A stretch of 64,000 nucleotides of DNA from Phocaeicola sartorii JCM 17136 = DSM 21941 (GCF_000614185.1 NZ_BAKM01000025.1:25202-89201), one strand, 5' to 3'. Shown: positions 1 through 9,946, counted from the stretch's first letter. Program-made: numbers and translations. Notes: a model not told the origin generated them from the letters alone.

Positions 1-677
1 TTATTCCCTGCATACTTCTTGATAAACATTTCTTTGGCTTTGGCCTGCGGAACATAATAATGTTCTGTCCAGCAATTCTCAGGAAGAATGAACGTAGCAA
101 CGGGAATATATCCCGCTTTTTGTATTTGTACTACTTTATTAGGAATTGTATCTATTTCCGTGTAAGCATTCATCCAGAAGTCATGAATCTCTGCCGGGCG
201 GTGATCGGTAAACCAGACACTTTCAGAAACGGCAAGGTATCCTCCCGGTTTCAAATAATTACGCCACTCGTTCAATCCTCGTTCAAAACCGATATTATAA
301 ATAGCTCCTTCCGACCAAATCAAGTCTAGGGATTCTTTTTCAAAAGAAAGGGCATCCATTGAGCCGACTACACCTTTCACTCTATCCTGTAAATTTAACT
401 TTTCGGCATTTCTGTTAAAGCATTCAATAAATTCCGGAAAGAAGTCGAGTCCTGTAATACTTCCCGATGTATGTTGTGCCAATACCATTGTCTGACCTCC
501 TGTCCCACAACCGAGATCGGCGATAAGGGATTGAACAGTGAGATTATCTATAAAGCTTAGTGCTTTTAAGGTTGCTTCGGGACTTCCAGGACCTTGCCGG
601 TTTGTGTTTAAAAAGAAATCACAAATTAAATTTACGTCGAATTCTTGGATTGTATTGTTATTATTATCGTTATTCAT
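1..677 (-). CDS. SAM-dependent class I methyltransferase, partial (3' end off window)
   Basis: The frame opens with ATG at 677 and stays open to the left edge, so at least 225 residues are present and the C-terminus lies outside the window. Motif I of Rossmann methyltransferases (DLGCGTGG) is at residues 54-61, followed by a GLDFFPEF acidic loop, the usual SAM ribose contact. A later segment reads [11 protein letters not shown], the post-motif III strand typical of small-molecule methyltransferases. The asparagine-rich N-terminus (NNDNNNNT) is low complexity. The substrate cannot be read from the sequence. It resembles the uncharacterised Bacteroides methyltransferases of the UbiE/Methyltransf_11 kind. 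A -7 box about 195 bp upstream may be its promoter. Confidence 0.85.
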   Translation of the reverse strand, partial: MNNDNNNNTIQEFDVNLICDFFLNTNRQGPGSPEATLKALSFIDNLTVQSLIADLGCGTGGQTMVLAQHTSGSITGLDFFPEFIECFNRNAEKLNLQDRVKGVVGSMDALSFEKESLDLIWSEGAIYNIGFERGLNEWRNYLKPGGYLAVSESVWFTDHRPAEIHDFWMNAYTEIDTIPNKVVQIQKAGYIPVATFILPENCWTEHYYVPQAKAKEMFIKKYAGN

Positions 678-997
678 TATTGTAAAACATTGAGGCATAC
701 AGTGTTGAGAGATACAATCCCACTATTCGTATGCGGATTAAAAGATCAATTATAAATAATATAAAATTGCTCCCAAAAGACATTCTGAGAGTAAAAACAA
801 CTGGACAATCTATTCTATAAGAACAGATTGTTTACGACACCAAATCCGATATACGAGTTTTTAACATATTGCAAAGATACATTTATTTTATTGAATTGTA
901 AATAGATTATTCATAAAAAGATTTTTTCTGTCTGATTCATTGAAAGTGATAGAAAATAATGTTTAAATTTAGTAAGGATTTGATCGTTTCCACTCTT
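678..997. other. AT-rich intergenic region, no gene seen
   Basis: This 320-bp stretch separates two minus-strand genes. Apart from the -7 box at 872-879 I see no open frame with coding character, no tRNA-like fold and no strong terminator. Confidence 0.6.
872..879 (-). promoter_or_regulatory. Bacteroidetes -7 promoter box for the methyltransferase
   Basis: The minus strand reads TATCTTTG, matching TAnnTTTG. No clear -33 TTTG is seen. It lies about 195 bp before the methyltransferase start, so the leader would be long. Confidence 0.4.
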
Positions 998-1453
998 TTA
1001 AAACCCTATTTTACGTTTCAAATAAATCATATCTTTTAGTAAAACCCCATTGTCAATGATAGGATGATCGTAATTCTCCGTGAAAAAATCTTTTATACAA
1101 TGAGAATATTCAAAACCGCAACTTTTATAAAATGCAAGGGTGCCGGGAACATCTCCCGTTCCCACCATCATCTGAGTATATTCTTTTGAGTAATGGTTTA
1201 TCAGGAAATTTATTAGTTTTCTGCCATATCCTTGTCGTTGGGCACTAGGGGTAACCGCTATATTCTTCAATTCACAAATTTCCGGACCTTCTTTTGTTAC
1301 AACGCCAACAGCTTTTATCCCGTTATCTTCCAATACAAACAAGTCACCGCGCTCTAAATACCGGTCTATCATTGTTTCTTGTTCATCCCCAAGCAATAAT
1401 AAGTCCAGATATTGCTTTTTATTTCTAGATATTTTAATGATGTGATAATCCAT
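998..1453 (-). CDS. GNAT family N-acetyltransferase
   Basis: The 151-residue protein has the length of a single GNAT domain. The acetyl-CoA pyrophosphate-binding loop Q/RxxGxG/A is seen as QRQGYGRKL at residues 72-80, preceded by the strand ELKNIAVTP that carries the family's motif A. The C-terminal FYKSCGFEY segment is the usual motif B (AxxFYxKxGF). It probably acetylates an amine on a small molecule or protein. The substrate is not predictable. It lies 59 bp upstream of the next minus-strand start region and is likely transcribed on its own or after the beta-lactamase. Confidence 0.88.
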   Translation of the reverse strand: MDYHIIKISRNKKQYLDLLLLGDEQETMIDRYLERGDLFVLEDNGIKAVGVVTKEGPEICELKNIAVTPSAQRQGYGRKLINFLINHYSKEYTQMMVGTGDVPGTLAFYKSCGFEYSHCIKDFFTENYDHPIIDNGVLLKDMIYLKRKIGF

Positions 1454-1512
1454 AATATTATATTTATTGCATTCTTGTCTTCATCTTCATAGATAGTACA
1501 AAAAACACTATT

Positions 1513-2472
1513 TTAACGATTCCTGACATATCGGTAAACAGCAGTCGAAATATCAGAAATTATTTTAGTATTCGTTTCCATATTTTCTTTTGAGTCTTTG
1601 ACAAATACAGCTACTACGTATCGGCTTCCATCAGGTAGAGTTACAAAGCCAATGTCATTGATTCCAATGTATTCCCCCCGTTCATTCTTATCGGAAGTGC
1701 CTGTCTTATGTCCTATCTTGACTTCACTTTCGGGAAGGGGAGCAGGCAGTCTGTCTTTACCTGTCCCACACTCTATCATAATATGTTTTAGAAAATCTGT
1801 ATATTCATTTTTCATGGGATCTTGAGTCATAAAAAGTTCCAATAGATTGGCTGCTTCCATTGGTGTTGTCCAGTTTTTGTAACAATCATCCATGTCTTGA
1901 TGCATCTCATCTTCGGTAGCAGTTATGGAAACATCGTTTATTCCCAATGAATGAATGTATTCATCCACCACGTTTACACCACCTATATAATCGAATAAAA
2001 TATCACAGGCTACATTGTCACTTGACTGCATTGTATAAACTAAAAGTTCACTAATCGGAAGTTCCAAATTACCTTGGGGATATTTATCACGCAAAGGACT
2101 GTATGTATCCGGTTTGAAATACCTTTTATCAAGATATAGGGAAGTGGAAAGTGGAATATGCTGTTTTTGCAGGTAATCACACACAGCCAATGCCTGATGA
2201 AACTTATAAACGCTCATCATGGGATATTTTTCGGCATTATTTACGGCCAGCGTATCTTCTCCATCCAGTATCAAAGCCACTCCTATAGTTGCTTTCTTAT
2301 CTTTAATAATATGTCGAATTTCTGTTTTTAATGTTTTCAATGAATCTTGGGATTTATTGAAAACACATCCGCCAGACAACACACACCATATACATATAAT
2401 AATATATGGACATCCGTTTTTTACTAAAGACTGCAAGATTAACCTTGGGCTCCGTTTTTTTGTTATACGCAT
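1513..2472 (-). CDS. Class A beta-lactamase, CfxA/CepA/CblA-like, predicted lipoprotein
   Basis: This is a serine beta-lactamase of the Bacteroides class A group. The nucleophile motif SVYK is at residues 87-90, the SDN loop at 151-153, an omega-loop-like TEDEM at 186-190 and KTG at 256-258. The pattern YSPLRDKYP and the HKTGTSDKN surroundings match CblA/CepA-type enzymes better than TEM. The N-terminus has a hydrophobic stretch ending in a lipobox (LSGGC, Cys36), so the mature enzyme is probably membrane-anchored in the periplasm. Length, 319 residues, is slightly longer than usual because of the N-terminal extension. A degenerate -7 box (TATCTTCG) lies just upstream. It likely hydrolyses cephalosporins and penicillins; the spectrum is unknown. 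Confidence 0.9.
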   Translation of the reverse strand: MRITKKRSPRLILQSLVKNGCPYIIICIWCVLSGGCVFNKSQDSLKTLKTEIRHIIKDKKATIGVALILDGEDTLAVNNAEKYPMMSVYKFHQALAVCDYLQKQHIPLSTSLYLDKRYFKPDTYSPLRDKYPQGNLELPISELLVYTMQSSDNVACDILFDYIGGVNVVDEYIHSLGINDVSITATEDEMHQDMDDCYKNWTTPMEAANLLELFMTQDPMKNEYTDFLKHIMIECGTGKDRLPAPLPESEVKIGHKTGTSDKNERGEYIGINDIGFVTLPDGSRYVVAVFVKDSKENMETNTKIISDISTAVYRYVRNR

Positions 2473-2530
2473 TTTCCTGATTTTAATTGTACGAAGATAC
2501 CGGATTATCAGTCATTCTCCAAATTTTTCC

Positions 2531-3052
2531 TTATTTAAAGATTAGCCTTTTATCTTCTTCCGCAAATAACACAGCAGTATTTACCAGTGCCAGATGAGAA
2601 TAAGCTTGTGGGAAATTACCCAATTGTTCTTTTGTTTCGAAATCAATATCTTCACTGAACAGACCCAAATGGTTTGAATATTGCAAAATTTCATCGAACA
2701 GACAGCGTGCTTCGTCTTTTTCCCCGATGACATAAAGTGCACGGATCAGCCAAAAAGTACAGATGGTAAAGGCCGAAGAAGGACAGCCAAAATCATCATG
2801 AGTATTATAGCGGTACATCAATCCTTTGTGTAACAAGGATTTCTTGACGGCTTTCACTGTTTTATGATAACGAATATCATCAGCATCTATAAATCCATAA
2901 GGTTCCATTAACAGTAAAGAAGAGTCCAAATCCAGATTGCCGTATGCTTGTGAAAAACTTTGTATTTCTTCCTTCCATCCGTTTTTCATAACATCCACTT
3001 TAATTGCATCCGCTTCTTCTTCCCAACGTCGGCTATTCTCATATTTATTCAG
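2531..3052 (-). pseudogene. GH15 glucoamylase-type protein, C-terminal remnant
   Basis: About 173 residues match the C-terminal part of bacterial glycoside hydrolase family 15 enzymes, which are normally near 600 residues. Seen features are SQAYGNLDLDSSLLLMEPYGF, then MYRYNTHDDFGCPSSAFTICTFWL, and LGLFSEDID...LGNFPQAYSHLALVNTA near the end. The frame continues upstream to 3262, but that part is antisense to the chloramphenicol-acetyltransferase remnant and is not GH15. The N-terminal two thirds, including one catalytic acid, are missing, so it is surely inactive. The cut lies at about 3040-3050, the same place where the neighbouring gene is cut. Confidence 0.8.
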
Positions 3053-3486
3053 AATACGTATAGAAAACGGAGAAGTAGTAGAATATGATAAAATCAATAT
3101 TTCGCCCACTATCGGAAGAGAGGACGGAACTTTTGGCTTTGGATTTTTTGAGTATGACACAGATCTCTCCTTATTTATTGAAAATGCAGAAAAGGAAATA
3201 CATAGAGTAAAAAACAGTACCGGACTTTCTTTTTCCAAGGACACTGCAAGAGCAGATGTCATCCGTTATTCGGCTCTGCCTTGGTTTGCCTTTTCCGAGA
3301 TGAAACATGCCGGTTCAATTCAAACAGGAGATTCTATACCCAAAATTTCCACAGGTAAGTTGATACAAGAAAAAAAGAAAATTTTTGCTCCCTATATCCA
3401 TCAGTGTCCACCATGGCTTGGTGGATGGACGAAATGTTGCCGAATTTATACAGAACTTAAAAGACGGACAAAACAATACATTATGA
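3043..3486 (+). pseudogene. Type A chloramphenicol acetyltransferase remnant, N-terminus lost and frameshifted
   Basis: From about 3043 the plus strand encodes FRIRIENGEVVEYD, SPTIGREDGTFGFGFF and PWFAFSEMKHAG, all typical of CatA enzymes. The catalytic motif HHGLVDG is present, but in the next frame: one extra C in the CCC run at 3390-3392 shifts it. Read through, the protein ends at 3484-3486. The first third of a normal 210-residue CAT is absent, because the sequence upstream is the antisense of a GH15 gene. The product would be inactive. The frameshift alone could be a sequencing error; the missing N-terminus could not. Confidence 0.78.
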
Positions 3487-3522
3487 TATGATTGCCCCCT
3501 CTTCCTATTCTAATAATAAAAT

Positions 3523-4212
3523 ATGAAAAATAAAATAGAATTTATTGCTTTTGATGCCGATGACACTCTTTGGGAAAATGAACTTTATTTTCAAGAGTTG
3601 GAACACAAATTTTGTCATCTTCTGAGGAAATATTCACCAGCTCCTTCCGTATCAGAAGAATTGTTCAAGACAGAAATAAAAAATCTGCATATCTATGGCT
3701 ATGGACTGAAAGGAATGCTGCTTTGCATGATTGAAACCATTTGCAAAGTTACTAATGGAGAAGGAGACCTCAATCTCGTAAAAGAAATCCTCCGATCAGG
3801 TCAGGAACTTCTGCAAAGACCAATCACATTATTGGACGGTGTGCAAGAAGTCATATCAGCCTTGTGCGAAAATTATAAATTAGTATTAGCCACCAAAGGT
3901 GATCTGTTCGATCAAAAAAGAAAGATTTCTGCATCCGGACTACAAGAATACTTTTGCCACATAGAAATAATGAGCGACAAGAAAAATGCGGATTATAAAA
4001 GATTGCTTGATAATTTAGGGTGCAAGGCAGAAAATTTACTGATGATAGGTAACTCGATAAAGTCAGATATTATTCCCATATTGGAACTCGGAGGTTATGC
4101 AGCCTATGTACCTCATCATATCACTTGGGCACACGAACAATATGAAGGCGAAGTAACGCACTCCAACTTTATAAAGTTGAATAATATTAAGGAGATACAA
4201 AACTATCTTTAG
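3523..4212 (+). CDS. HAD superfamily hydrolase (YjjG-like phosphatase)
   Basis: All four haloacid-dehalogenase motifs are visible: motif I DADDTLW with Asp11 as predicted nucleophile and Asp13, motif II LATKGD around Thr124, a lysine at SDKK (residues 151-154) and motif IV IGNSIKSD around Asp182. An inserted helical region between motifs I and II makes it a C1-cap enzyme, as in YjjG/PynA nucleotidases and haloacid dehalogenases. Length 229 residues fits. It probably removes phosphate from a small metabolite in the cytoplasm. The gene stands alone, convergent with the kdp-side operon, and shares the hairpin at 4304-4334. Confidence 0.85.
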   Translation: MKNKIEFIAFDADDTLWENELYFQELEHKFCHLLRKYSPAPSVSEELFKTEIKNLHIYGYGLKGMLLCMIETICKVTNGEGDLNLVKEILRSGQELLQRPITLLDGVQEVISALCENYKLVLATKGDLFDQKRKISASGLQEYFCHIEIMSDKKNADYKRLLDNLGCKAENLLMIGNSIKSDIIPILELGGYAAYVPHHITWAHEQYEGEVTHSNFIKLNNIKEIQNYL

Positions 4213-4303
4213 TTTTTGCCATATTCCATTCTCCACCTGGCACTCTTTGAACAAAAACGCCATGTCCGGCAAGAATCAAAAAAATAAGTCATTCTATACA
4301 ACA

Positions 4304-4334
4304 AAAAGGAGAAATGCTTTGCATTTCTCCTTTT
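4304..4334. terminator. Bidirectional intrinsic terminator
   Basis: Perfect 14-bp arms (4304-4317 and 4321-4334) with a 3-nt loop and A/T tracts on both sides. It separates the plus-strand HAD gene from the minus-strand barrel/kdp operon. Confidence 0.85.
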
Positions 4335-4353
4335 CATCAAAAAAATCACACAT

Positions 4354-5053
4354 TTAAAACCCAATACTTAATCCGGCTATCAGATAAGTTTTGTCAAATG
4401 AGGGCGAAACAATAGCCTGTACAAACAAAGGCAAAGAAAAATGATCTGTAATATTAATGTTCTTGGAAGCTTTTAAAGCAATATCTGTAAAAGCAGCACC
4501 ATCAGCATCATACATTCCTTTCCAAGGAGTGAAACCAACGGAAGGAGTGAGCGTAATTTCTGCCGGGCAAGCAATATTATAAGAAGCATTGATATAAGTG
4601 GAATAAGCACGATCACCGTCTTTGTTATCGTCTCCTCCCGCAAACATGGTAGACCAGCTCAAGGTCAGAGGAAAGTTCTCGCCGAAATTATAAGCTAATG
4701 TTCCTTCAAAATGATGATCATGTTTATAATCCCCGTAGGCATGGTGATGCCATTCCACCAATAGTCGGTCACTGTAATACCTAAACCGCCAATGGTATAA
4801 CTCAAATTGATGTCAAACTCTTGTGCACCGTCTGTCTTGGTCAGGCTCTGACTCCCCCAAGCAGACAAAGAAAGATTGCCGTAAGATAATCCTAATGTAG
4901 GCTGTACTGAAAATCCTGAATTCTGGTAAGCGCCACGCCAAATGTAATCACTTACAAAATCTGCCTTAGCCGTTACGTTAAATTCTTGTGCTTTTATCAC
5001 TCCAGCAACAGTAAAGCCAGCACCAATACCACTTTTTTCAAATTCTTTTTCAT
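4354..5053 (-). CDS. Outer-membrane beta-barrel protein (TorF-like), two frameshifts
   Basis: Reading from ATG 5053, the product starts with a signal peptide (MKKNLKKVVLVLALLLL, then VIKAQ) and continues with aromatic, alternating strands such as ADFVSDYIWRGAYQNSGF and YGNLSLSAWGSQS, ending in GLSIGF with the C-terminal Phe usual for barrels. The VSDYxWRG start resembles TorF-family putative porins. One base appears missing near 5002 (in the signal peptide) and another near 4755 (after DYW). With both restored the protein is about 233 residues. A histidine/aspartate-rich stretch (HHHAYGDYKHDHHF) sits in the middle. It lies downstream of kdpC on the same strand, so it may assist ion entry, but that link is inference. 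Confidence 0.7.
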
Positions 5054-5181
5054 CTTAAAAAATTAAACTAATTAATACTCGTGTTTTACATATTTCTACT
5101 ATTTCCTTCTTATTGTCTGAAAGGAAATATCCATTTTGAGTTTTTCTGAATCAAGATGCATCATTCAATGGGTGATGCACG

Positions 5182-5295
5182 TCAAAGATCAAGAATCCAT
5201 GTTATCAAAGCAAAGAACAATACAATGATAGCCACAGCTTCTAGAGCCGACAGGCTCTCGGTATCCAGAGGGAACTTCTCTTTTTCATGACGCAC
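5182..5295 (-). CDS. Possible 37-residue single-span membrane protein after kdpC
   Basis: From a GTG at 5295 the minus strand encodes 37 residues: a charged N-terminus (RHEKEKFPLDTESLSALEA) and one hydrophobic helix (VAIIVLFFALITWILDL). It follows kdpC by 32 bp. The ATG at 5288 is in another frame, and a lost base there could join them, as seen in many genes of this window. No family recognised. Confidence 0.35.
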   Translation of the reverse strand: MRHEKEKFPLDTESLSALEAVAIIVLFFALITWILDL

Positions 5296-5327
5296 ATCTT
5301 CCTAATTTAATGACTATATATTTTTTA

Positions 5328-5897
5328 TTATTTTGCCTTTTCTAAAGCAGTATTCAGTTTCAACACATTCACCTTCTCTGTACCGAACATGCCCATAAAC
5401 GGTTTTTCCACAGCTTTATCTACAATAGCTTTTACAGTTTCCTCACTCATTCCGCGAGCTTTAGCCACACGTTGTACCTGCACGTATGCGCAGGCCGGAG
5501 TGATGTCAGGATCCAGTCCGGAACCGCTGGCTGTTACCATCTCGGCAGGTACTTCCTTACGGCTCAAGTAAGGATGATGCTTTAAAAATGTATCAATCCG
5601 CGCTTCTACTTCAGCCAGATACTCCTCATTGGTAGGACCTTTATTGCTACCGGCCGAATTAGCCGCATCATAACCTTCACCAGCACATGAAGGACGTCCC
5701 CAGAAATAGATATCTTCTGTAAATAATTGTCCCACATTGGCTGCACCTACCACATTTTCATTAAGTTTCACAACCTCGGCATTGCCGGAATTAGGTCCGG
5801 CAAATTGAGCGAAAATCCATAAGATTAGTATATAGCATACTGAGAAAAACACACAAAAGACTAAGGTAAGTCTGAATGACTTTATAAAATTTTTCAT
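5328..5897 (-). CDS. kdpC: Potassium-transporting ATPase subunit C
   Basis: KdpC is the small single-span chaperone-like subunit that helps KdpB bind ATP in the high-affinity K+ pump KdpFABC. The 189-residue product has one N-terminal transmembrane helix (about residues 10-32) and a periplasmic domain with the family signatures YFWGRPS, SGSNKGPTN, TASGSGLDPDI and VAKARGM. It follows kdpB by 13 bp on the same strand. No frameshift is needed. Confidence 0.95.
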   Translation of the reverse strand: MKNFIKSFRLTLVFCVFFSVCYILILWIFAQFAGPNSGNAEVVKLNENVVGAANVGQLFTEDIYFWGRPSCAGEGYDAANSAGSNKGPTNEEYLAEVEARIDTFLKHHPYLSRKEVPAEMVTASGSGLDPDITPACAYVQVQRVAKARGMSEETVKAIVDKAVEKPFMGMFGTEKVNVLKLNTALEKAK

Positions 5898-5910
5898 TGT
5901 TATTTATTTG

Positions 5911-7943
5911 TTAAAAGAATAATCCTACTACTAAATCTATTAATTTAATACCCACAAAAGGAGCAATAACACCACCTATGCCATATATCAAAAGATTACG
6001 ACGAAGCAAGGCGGAAGCTCCTATCGGTTTGTATTGAACTCCTTTCAATGCCAGCGGAATCAGAATAGGAATAATGATGGCATTGAATATAACCGCAGAC
6101 AAGATAGCACTCTCAGGGCTATGCAACCCCATAAGATTCAATGCAGCCAGTTCTGGAATGGAAAGCATGAACAATGCAGGAACAATGGCAAAATATTTGG
6201 CCACATCATTGGCTATGGAGAAAGTGGTCAGTGTACCACGTGTCATCAGCAATTGTTTACCTATCTCGACAATCTCTATCAGTTTGGTAGGATCATTATC
6301 CAAATCCACATATTCCCTGCTTCCTTGGCAGCCTGTGTACCGCTATTCATGGCAACCCCCACATTAGCTTGGGCAAGGGCAGGAGCGTCATTTGTTCCGT
6401 CACCCATCATGGCAACCAGTTTGCCGGCAGCCTGCTCTTTCTTGATATACTCCATCTTATCCTCCGGTTTAGCTTCGGCTATAAAGTCGTCTACTCCGGC
6501 TTTCTCTGCAATATATTTGGCGGTCAATGGGTTATCTCCCGTCACCATGACTGTTTTTACCCCCATCTTGCGTAAACGTTCAAAACGTTCCTGAATACCC
6601 GGTTTTATGATATCCTGCAATTCTATTACTCCGGCAATTTTCTTATTGACACTTACTACCAATGGAGTACCTCCATTACTTGTAATGGTTTGAATGATAT
6701 CTTCCGTTTCTTTTGGGAAAGGATTTCCGGCAGACAAAGCTATCTTTCGGATCGCATCAAATGCACCTTTACGGATTTCTGTTCCATCCTTCAAGTTAAT
6801 ACCCGAGCATTTGGTTTCGGCGGTAAATTTTATCATATGGGCACCATCGGTATTCAAATTACGCATCCGTAAACCCGATTCACGTCCCAGTTCAATAATA
6901 GATTTGCCTTCCGGAGTATCATCAGATACAGATGAGAGCAGGCAGGCTTCGATGAAAGCATGTTCATCCACTCCCTGAGCCGGATAAAAACGGGTAGCTT
7001 TACGGTTTCCTATAGTTATTGTTCCTGTTTTATCAAGAAGCAACGTATCTATATCTCCGGCTGTTTCCACTGCCTTACCCGATTTGGTTATGACATTGGC
7101 ACGCAAAGCACGATCCATCCCGGCGATACCGATAGCCGAAAGCAATCCTCCGATAGTGGTAGGAATGAGGCAGACAAACAAGGACAGAAAAGAAGCAATG
7201 GTAATGACAGTTCCCGTATAATCGGCAAACGGTTTAAGGGTGATACACACAATGACAAAGACCAATGTAAATGCTGCCAACAGGATAGTCAATGCAATTT
7301 CATTCGGTGTTTTCTGGCGGGATGCGCCTTCCACCAATGCAATCATCTTATCCAGGAAACTTTCACCCGGTTGGGTGCTTACCATTACTTTTATCTGATC
7401 GGACAATACTTTTGTACCTCCTGTTACTGAACTCTTGTCACCGCCTGCTTCACGGATTACAGGAGCGGATTCGCCTGTGATGGCACTTTCGTCAATAGAC
7501 GCCAGTCCTTCGATGATCTCGCCATCGGCAGGAATTACATCTCCTGCCTCACATACAAAAATATCACCTTTCTTTAACCGGGAACTACTGACAGTTTTCA
7601 AAGTCCCGTTCACAATCAATTTGGCAGGGGTTTCCTCACGAGTCTTCCTCAGGCTATCGGCTTGTGCTTTTCCGCGCGCTTCGGCAATAGCTTCAGCAAA
7701 ATTAGCAAATAACAAGGTAATGAACAGGATTACGAAAACCCATAAATTATAAATAAATGAGCCTTGTGAATCATTAACGATAGAGTAGAGCATCACCAAG
7801 AACATAATAGCTGTACAAACCTCTACCGTGAACATAATCGGATTCTTAATCATCACTCGCGGATTCAACTTCACGAATGATTGTTTTATGCTGTCAATGA
7901 CTTGCTCCTTCTGAAATAAAGAAGCTGATTTATTATCTTTCAT
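5911..7943 (-). CDS. kdpB: Potassium-transporting ATPase ATP-binding subunit B, one frameshift
   Basis: This P-type ATPase subunit hydrolyses ATP to drive K+ uptake through KdpA. Seen are TGES (156-159), the phosphorylation motif DKTGT with Asp304, [10 protein letters not shown] and [13 protein letters not shown]. The frame breaks near 6309, where one base (a G on the coding strand) is missing: ATGTGGAT should read ATGGTGGAT, giving [12 protein letters not shown]. With it restored the protein is 677 residues, the usual length, including the last transmembrane helices. KdpB is a core subunit and everything else in the operon is intact, so I treat the break as a likely sequence error. Confidence 0.93.
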
Positions 7944-7976
7944 ATCTTCTATTAATATCGTTGTCTGTTATCAGAA

Positions 7977-9683
7977 TTATAAACTCAAGTGCTCGGCAAT
8001 AGTGCTTAATGCATGTACCGGGAAGAATGATAGTGCGGCAACAATAAAAATAACCGCAAATGTCATCACACCGAATGTCACTGTATCGGTTTGCAATGTG
8101 CCGGCGCTTTCGGGAATAAATTTTTTCTTAGCCAGAATACCTGCTATGGCCACTTGACCTACAATCGGGACAAAACGTCCTAATATCAGCACAATACCAC
8201 AAGAGTAGTTCCAAAACCATGTGTTATCACCCAGTCCTTCAAAACCGGAACCATTATTGGCGGCACACGAGGTGTATTCATAAAGCATTTCGCTCAGACC
8301 ATGATATCCGGGATTATTCAGCCAGCCACCTTCACTTTCCACAAATGCAGGCGCATGAACAAACAGATAAGCAGCCAATGCCGTACCAACTAAAATGATA
8401 AACGGATGAAGTAGTGCCACAATGGAAGCAATCTTCATTTCACGTGCTTCTACTTTATGACCAAGGAACTCCGGTGTACGGCCTACCATCAACCCACTGA
8501 TGAACACGGCGATAATAATAAATGTAAAGTAGTTCATCCATCCCACACCTACACCGCCAAACCATGTGTTGATCTGCATGTTCAGCATTTCCATCATACC
8601 CGAAAGCGGCATTGTTGAATCGTGCATACCATTGACAGAACCATTGGAAGTAACCGTAGTAGTAATACTCCACAAAGCAGTGGCAGCCGAGCCCAAACGT
8701 ATTTCTTTACCTTCCATCGCGCCATTATCCTGCGCTATCCCCATTTCATCAATACGTGGATTACCACCCATCTCCTGACTCACATTGATACAAACTCCTA
8801 CCAGATAAGCAAACAGCATGACACCATATATACTATAACCCAATTTCTTACGTTTCAGATAGAAACCGAATGCAAATGCCATCGCCATAGGTATGATAAG
8901 GATAGACCAACATTCCACCATATTGGCAAAATAGGTAGGGTTCTCCAATGGATGAGAAGAGTTGACACCAAAATAACCACCACCATTAGTACCCAATTGT
9001 TTGATAGGGACAATAGCCGCCGTAGGGCCTTGTGATACATATTGTGTAGCTCCTTCCATGGTGGTCACCTTCATTTTTCCGTCAAAGCCCATCGGAGTTC
9101 CTTGCACAATCAGGATAAAGCCTACGACCAATGAAAGAGGCAACAGGACACGGGTACAACTTAATACCAAATAGTTCCAGAAATTGCCAATAGTCTGAGT
9201 AGTCTTTGCAGCCAGCGCTTTCATTATACCTGCCATGGCAGCCATACCGGTAGCGGCAGTAATAAACTGAAAGAGCATGATGACGAATAACTGAGTAAAA
9301 TAAGTCAGCCCACTTTCACCGCTATAATGTTGCAAGTTACAGTTCACCATGAAACTGATACAAGTATTGAATGCCTGATGCGCAGTCTGACCGACATTTC
9401 CATCCGGGTTAAGCGGCAGCACACCTTGTGTAACCAACAGTACCATCCCCCAAAGGAACCAAAATAGATTTACCACCAGCAAGGCTCTCAAAAACTGTTT
9501 CCAGTTCATCTCCTCATTGGGATTGATGCCACTCAGTTTGAACATAACCCGTTCAACGGGCTTCATAAAATCCGACCAAGTCTTTTCACCTTTATAAACT
9601 TTAGCGATATATTTGCCCAAAGGATAGCTAAGCACTATCAATAAGACAATTTGCGCTATAACACCTAAAATTTCAGTATTCAT
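7977..9683 (-). CDS. kdpA: Potassium-transporting ATPase potassium-binding subunit A
   Basis: KdpA is the K+-selective channel-like membrane subunit of KdpFABC, related to the SKT family. The 568-residue protein has about ten hydrophobic helices and the repeated pore loops, including NCNLQHYSGE, GTNGGGYFGVNSSHP, TTTVTSNGSVN and CAANNGSGFEG. These glycine-rich loops form the selectivity filter. It starts 79% of the way up the operon: kdpF lies 26 bp upstream and kdpB 33 bp downstream. Intact. Confidence 0.96.
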   Translation of the reverse strand: MNTEILGVIAQIVLLIVLSYPLGKYIAKVYKGEKTWSDFMKPVERVMFKLSGINPNEEMNWKQFLRALLVVNLFWFLWGMVLLVTQGVLPLNPDGNVGQTAHQAFNTCISFMVNCNLQHYSGESGLTYFTQLFVIMLFQFITAATGMAAMAGIMKALAAKTTQTIGNFWNYLVLSCTRVLLPLSLVVGFILIVQGTPMGFDGKMKVTTMEGATQYVSQGPTAAIVPIKQLGTNGGGYFGVNSSHPLENPTYFANMVECWSILIIPMAMAFAFGFYLKRKKLGYSIYGVMLFAYLVGVCINVSQEMGGNPRIDEMGIAQDNGAMEGKEIRLGSAATALWSITTTVTSNGSVNGMHDSTMPLSGMMEMLNMQINTWFGGVGVGWMNYFTFIIIAVFISGLMVGRTPEFLGHKVEAREMKIASIVALLHPFIILVGTALAAYLFVHAPAFVESEGGWLNNPGYHGLSEMLYEYTSCAANNGSGFEGLGDNTWFWNYSCGIVLILGRFVPIVGQVAIAGILAKKKFIPESAGTLQTDTVTFGVMTFAVIFIVAALSFFPVHALSTIAEHLSL

Positions 9684-9709
9684 AACTCTTTATTTCTTAA
9701 CTTACCTTT

Positions 9710-9790
9710 TTAAAACTTCTCCGGCTTGATGAGAACATACATCATATAGCCGAACATAATCAAACTAACTACAAATAATGCTGTGTACAT
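9710..9790 (-). CDS. kdpF: Potassium-transporting ATPase subunit F
   Basis: A 26-residue hydrophobic peptide (MYTALFVVSLIMFGYMMYVL then IKPEKF) lies 26 bp upstream of kdpA on the same strand. Size, single helix, the KPEKF ending and position match KdpF, the small lipid-like stabilising subunit. Confidence 0.88.
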   Translation of the reverse strand: MYTALFVVSLIMFGYMMYVLIKPEKF

Positions 9791-9811
9791 AACTTGTTTT
9801 TCCTTTCTTTT

Positions 9812-9910
9812 TTAGATCTTCTCGAACCAGTCTATACATTTAAAGAAAAGCCAAAAGCAAGCTATGCCACTCAAGGTACAAACTACAAATCCGATTGAAA
9901 ATAAATCCAT
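9812..9910 (-). CDS. 32-residue membrane peptide leading the kdp operon
   Basis: ATG 9910 opens a 32-residue peptide (MDLFSIGFVVCTLSGIACFW, then LFFKCIDWFEKI) with one membrane helix and an amphipathic end. It is followed 21 bp later by kdpF. A GGAATT lies before the start. I do not recognise a named family. Its place as first gene of the operon suggests an accessory peptide of the pump. Confidence 0.6.
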   Translation of the reverse strand: MDLFSIGFVVCTLSGIACFWLFFKCIDWFEKI

Positions 9911-9946
9911 AATTCCTTTTTTTAATTAATACTATTGTTAACTGCT

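Noticed and set aside
3053..3262. N-terminal 70 residues of the minus-strand GH15 frame
   Set aside because: They are the antisense of the CAT remnant and have no GH15 character.
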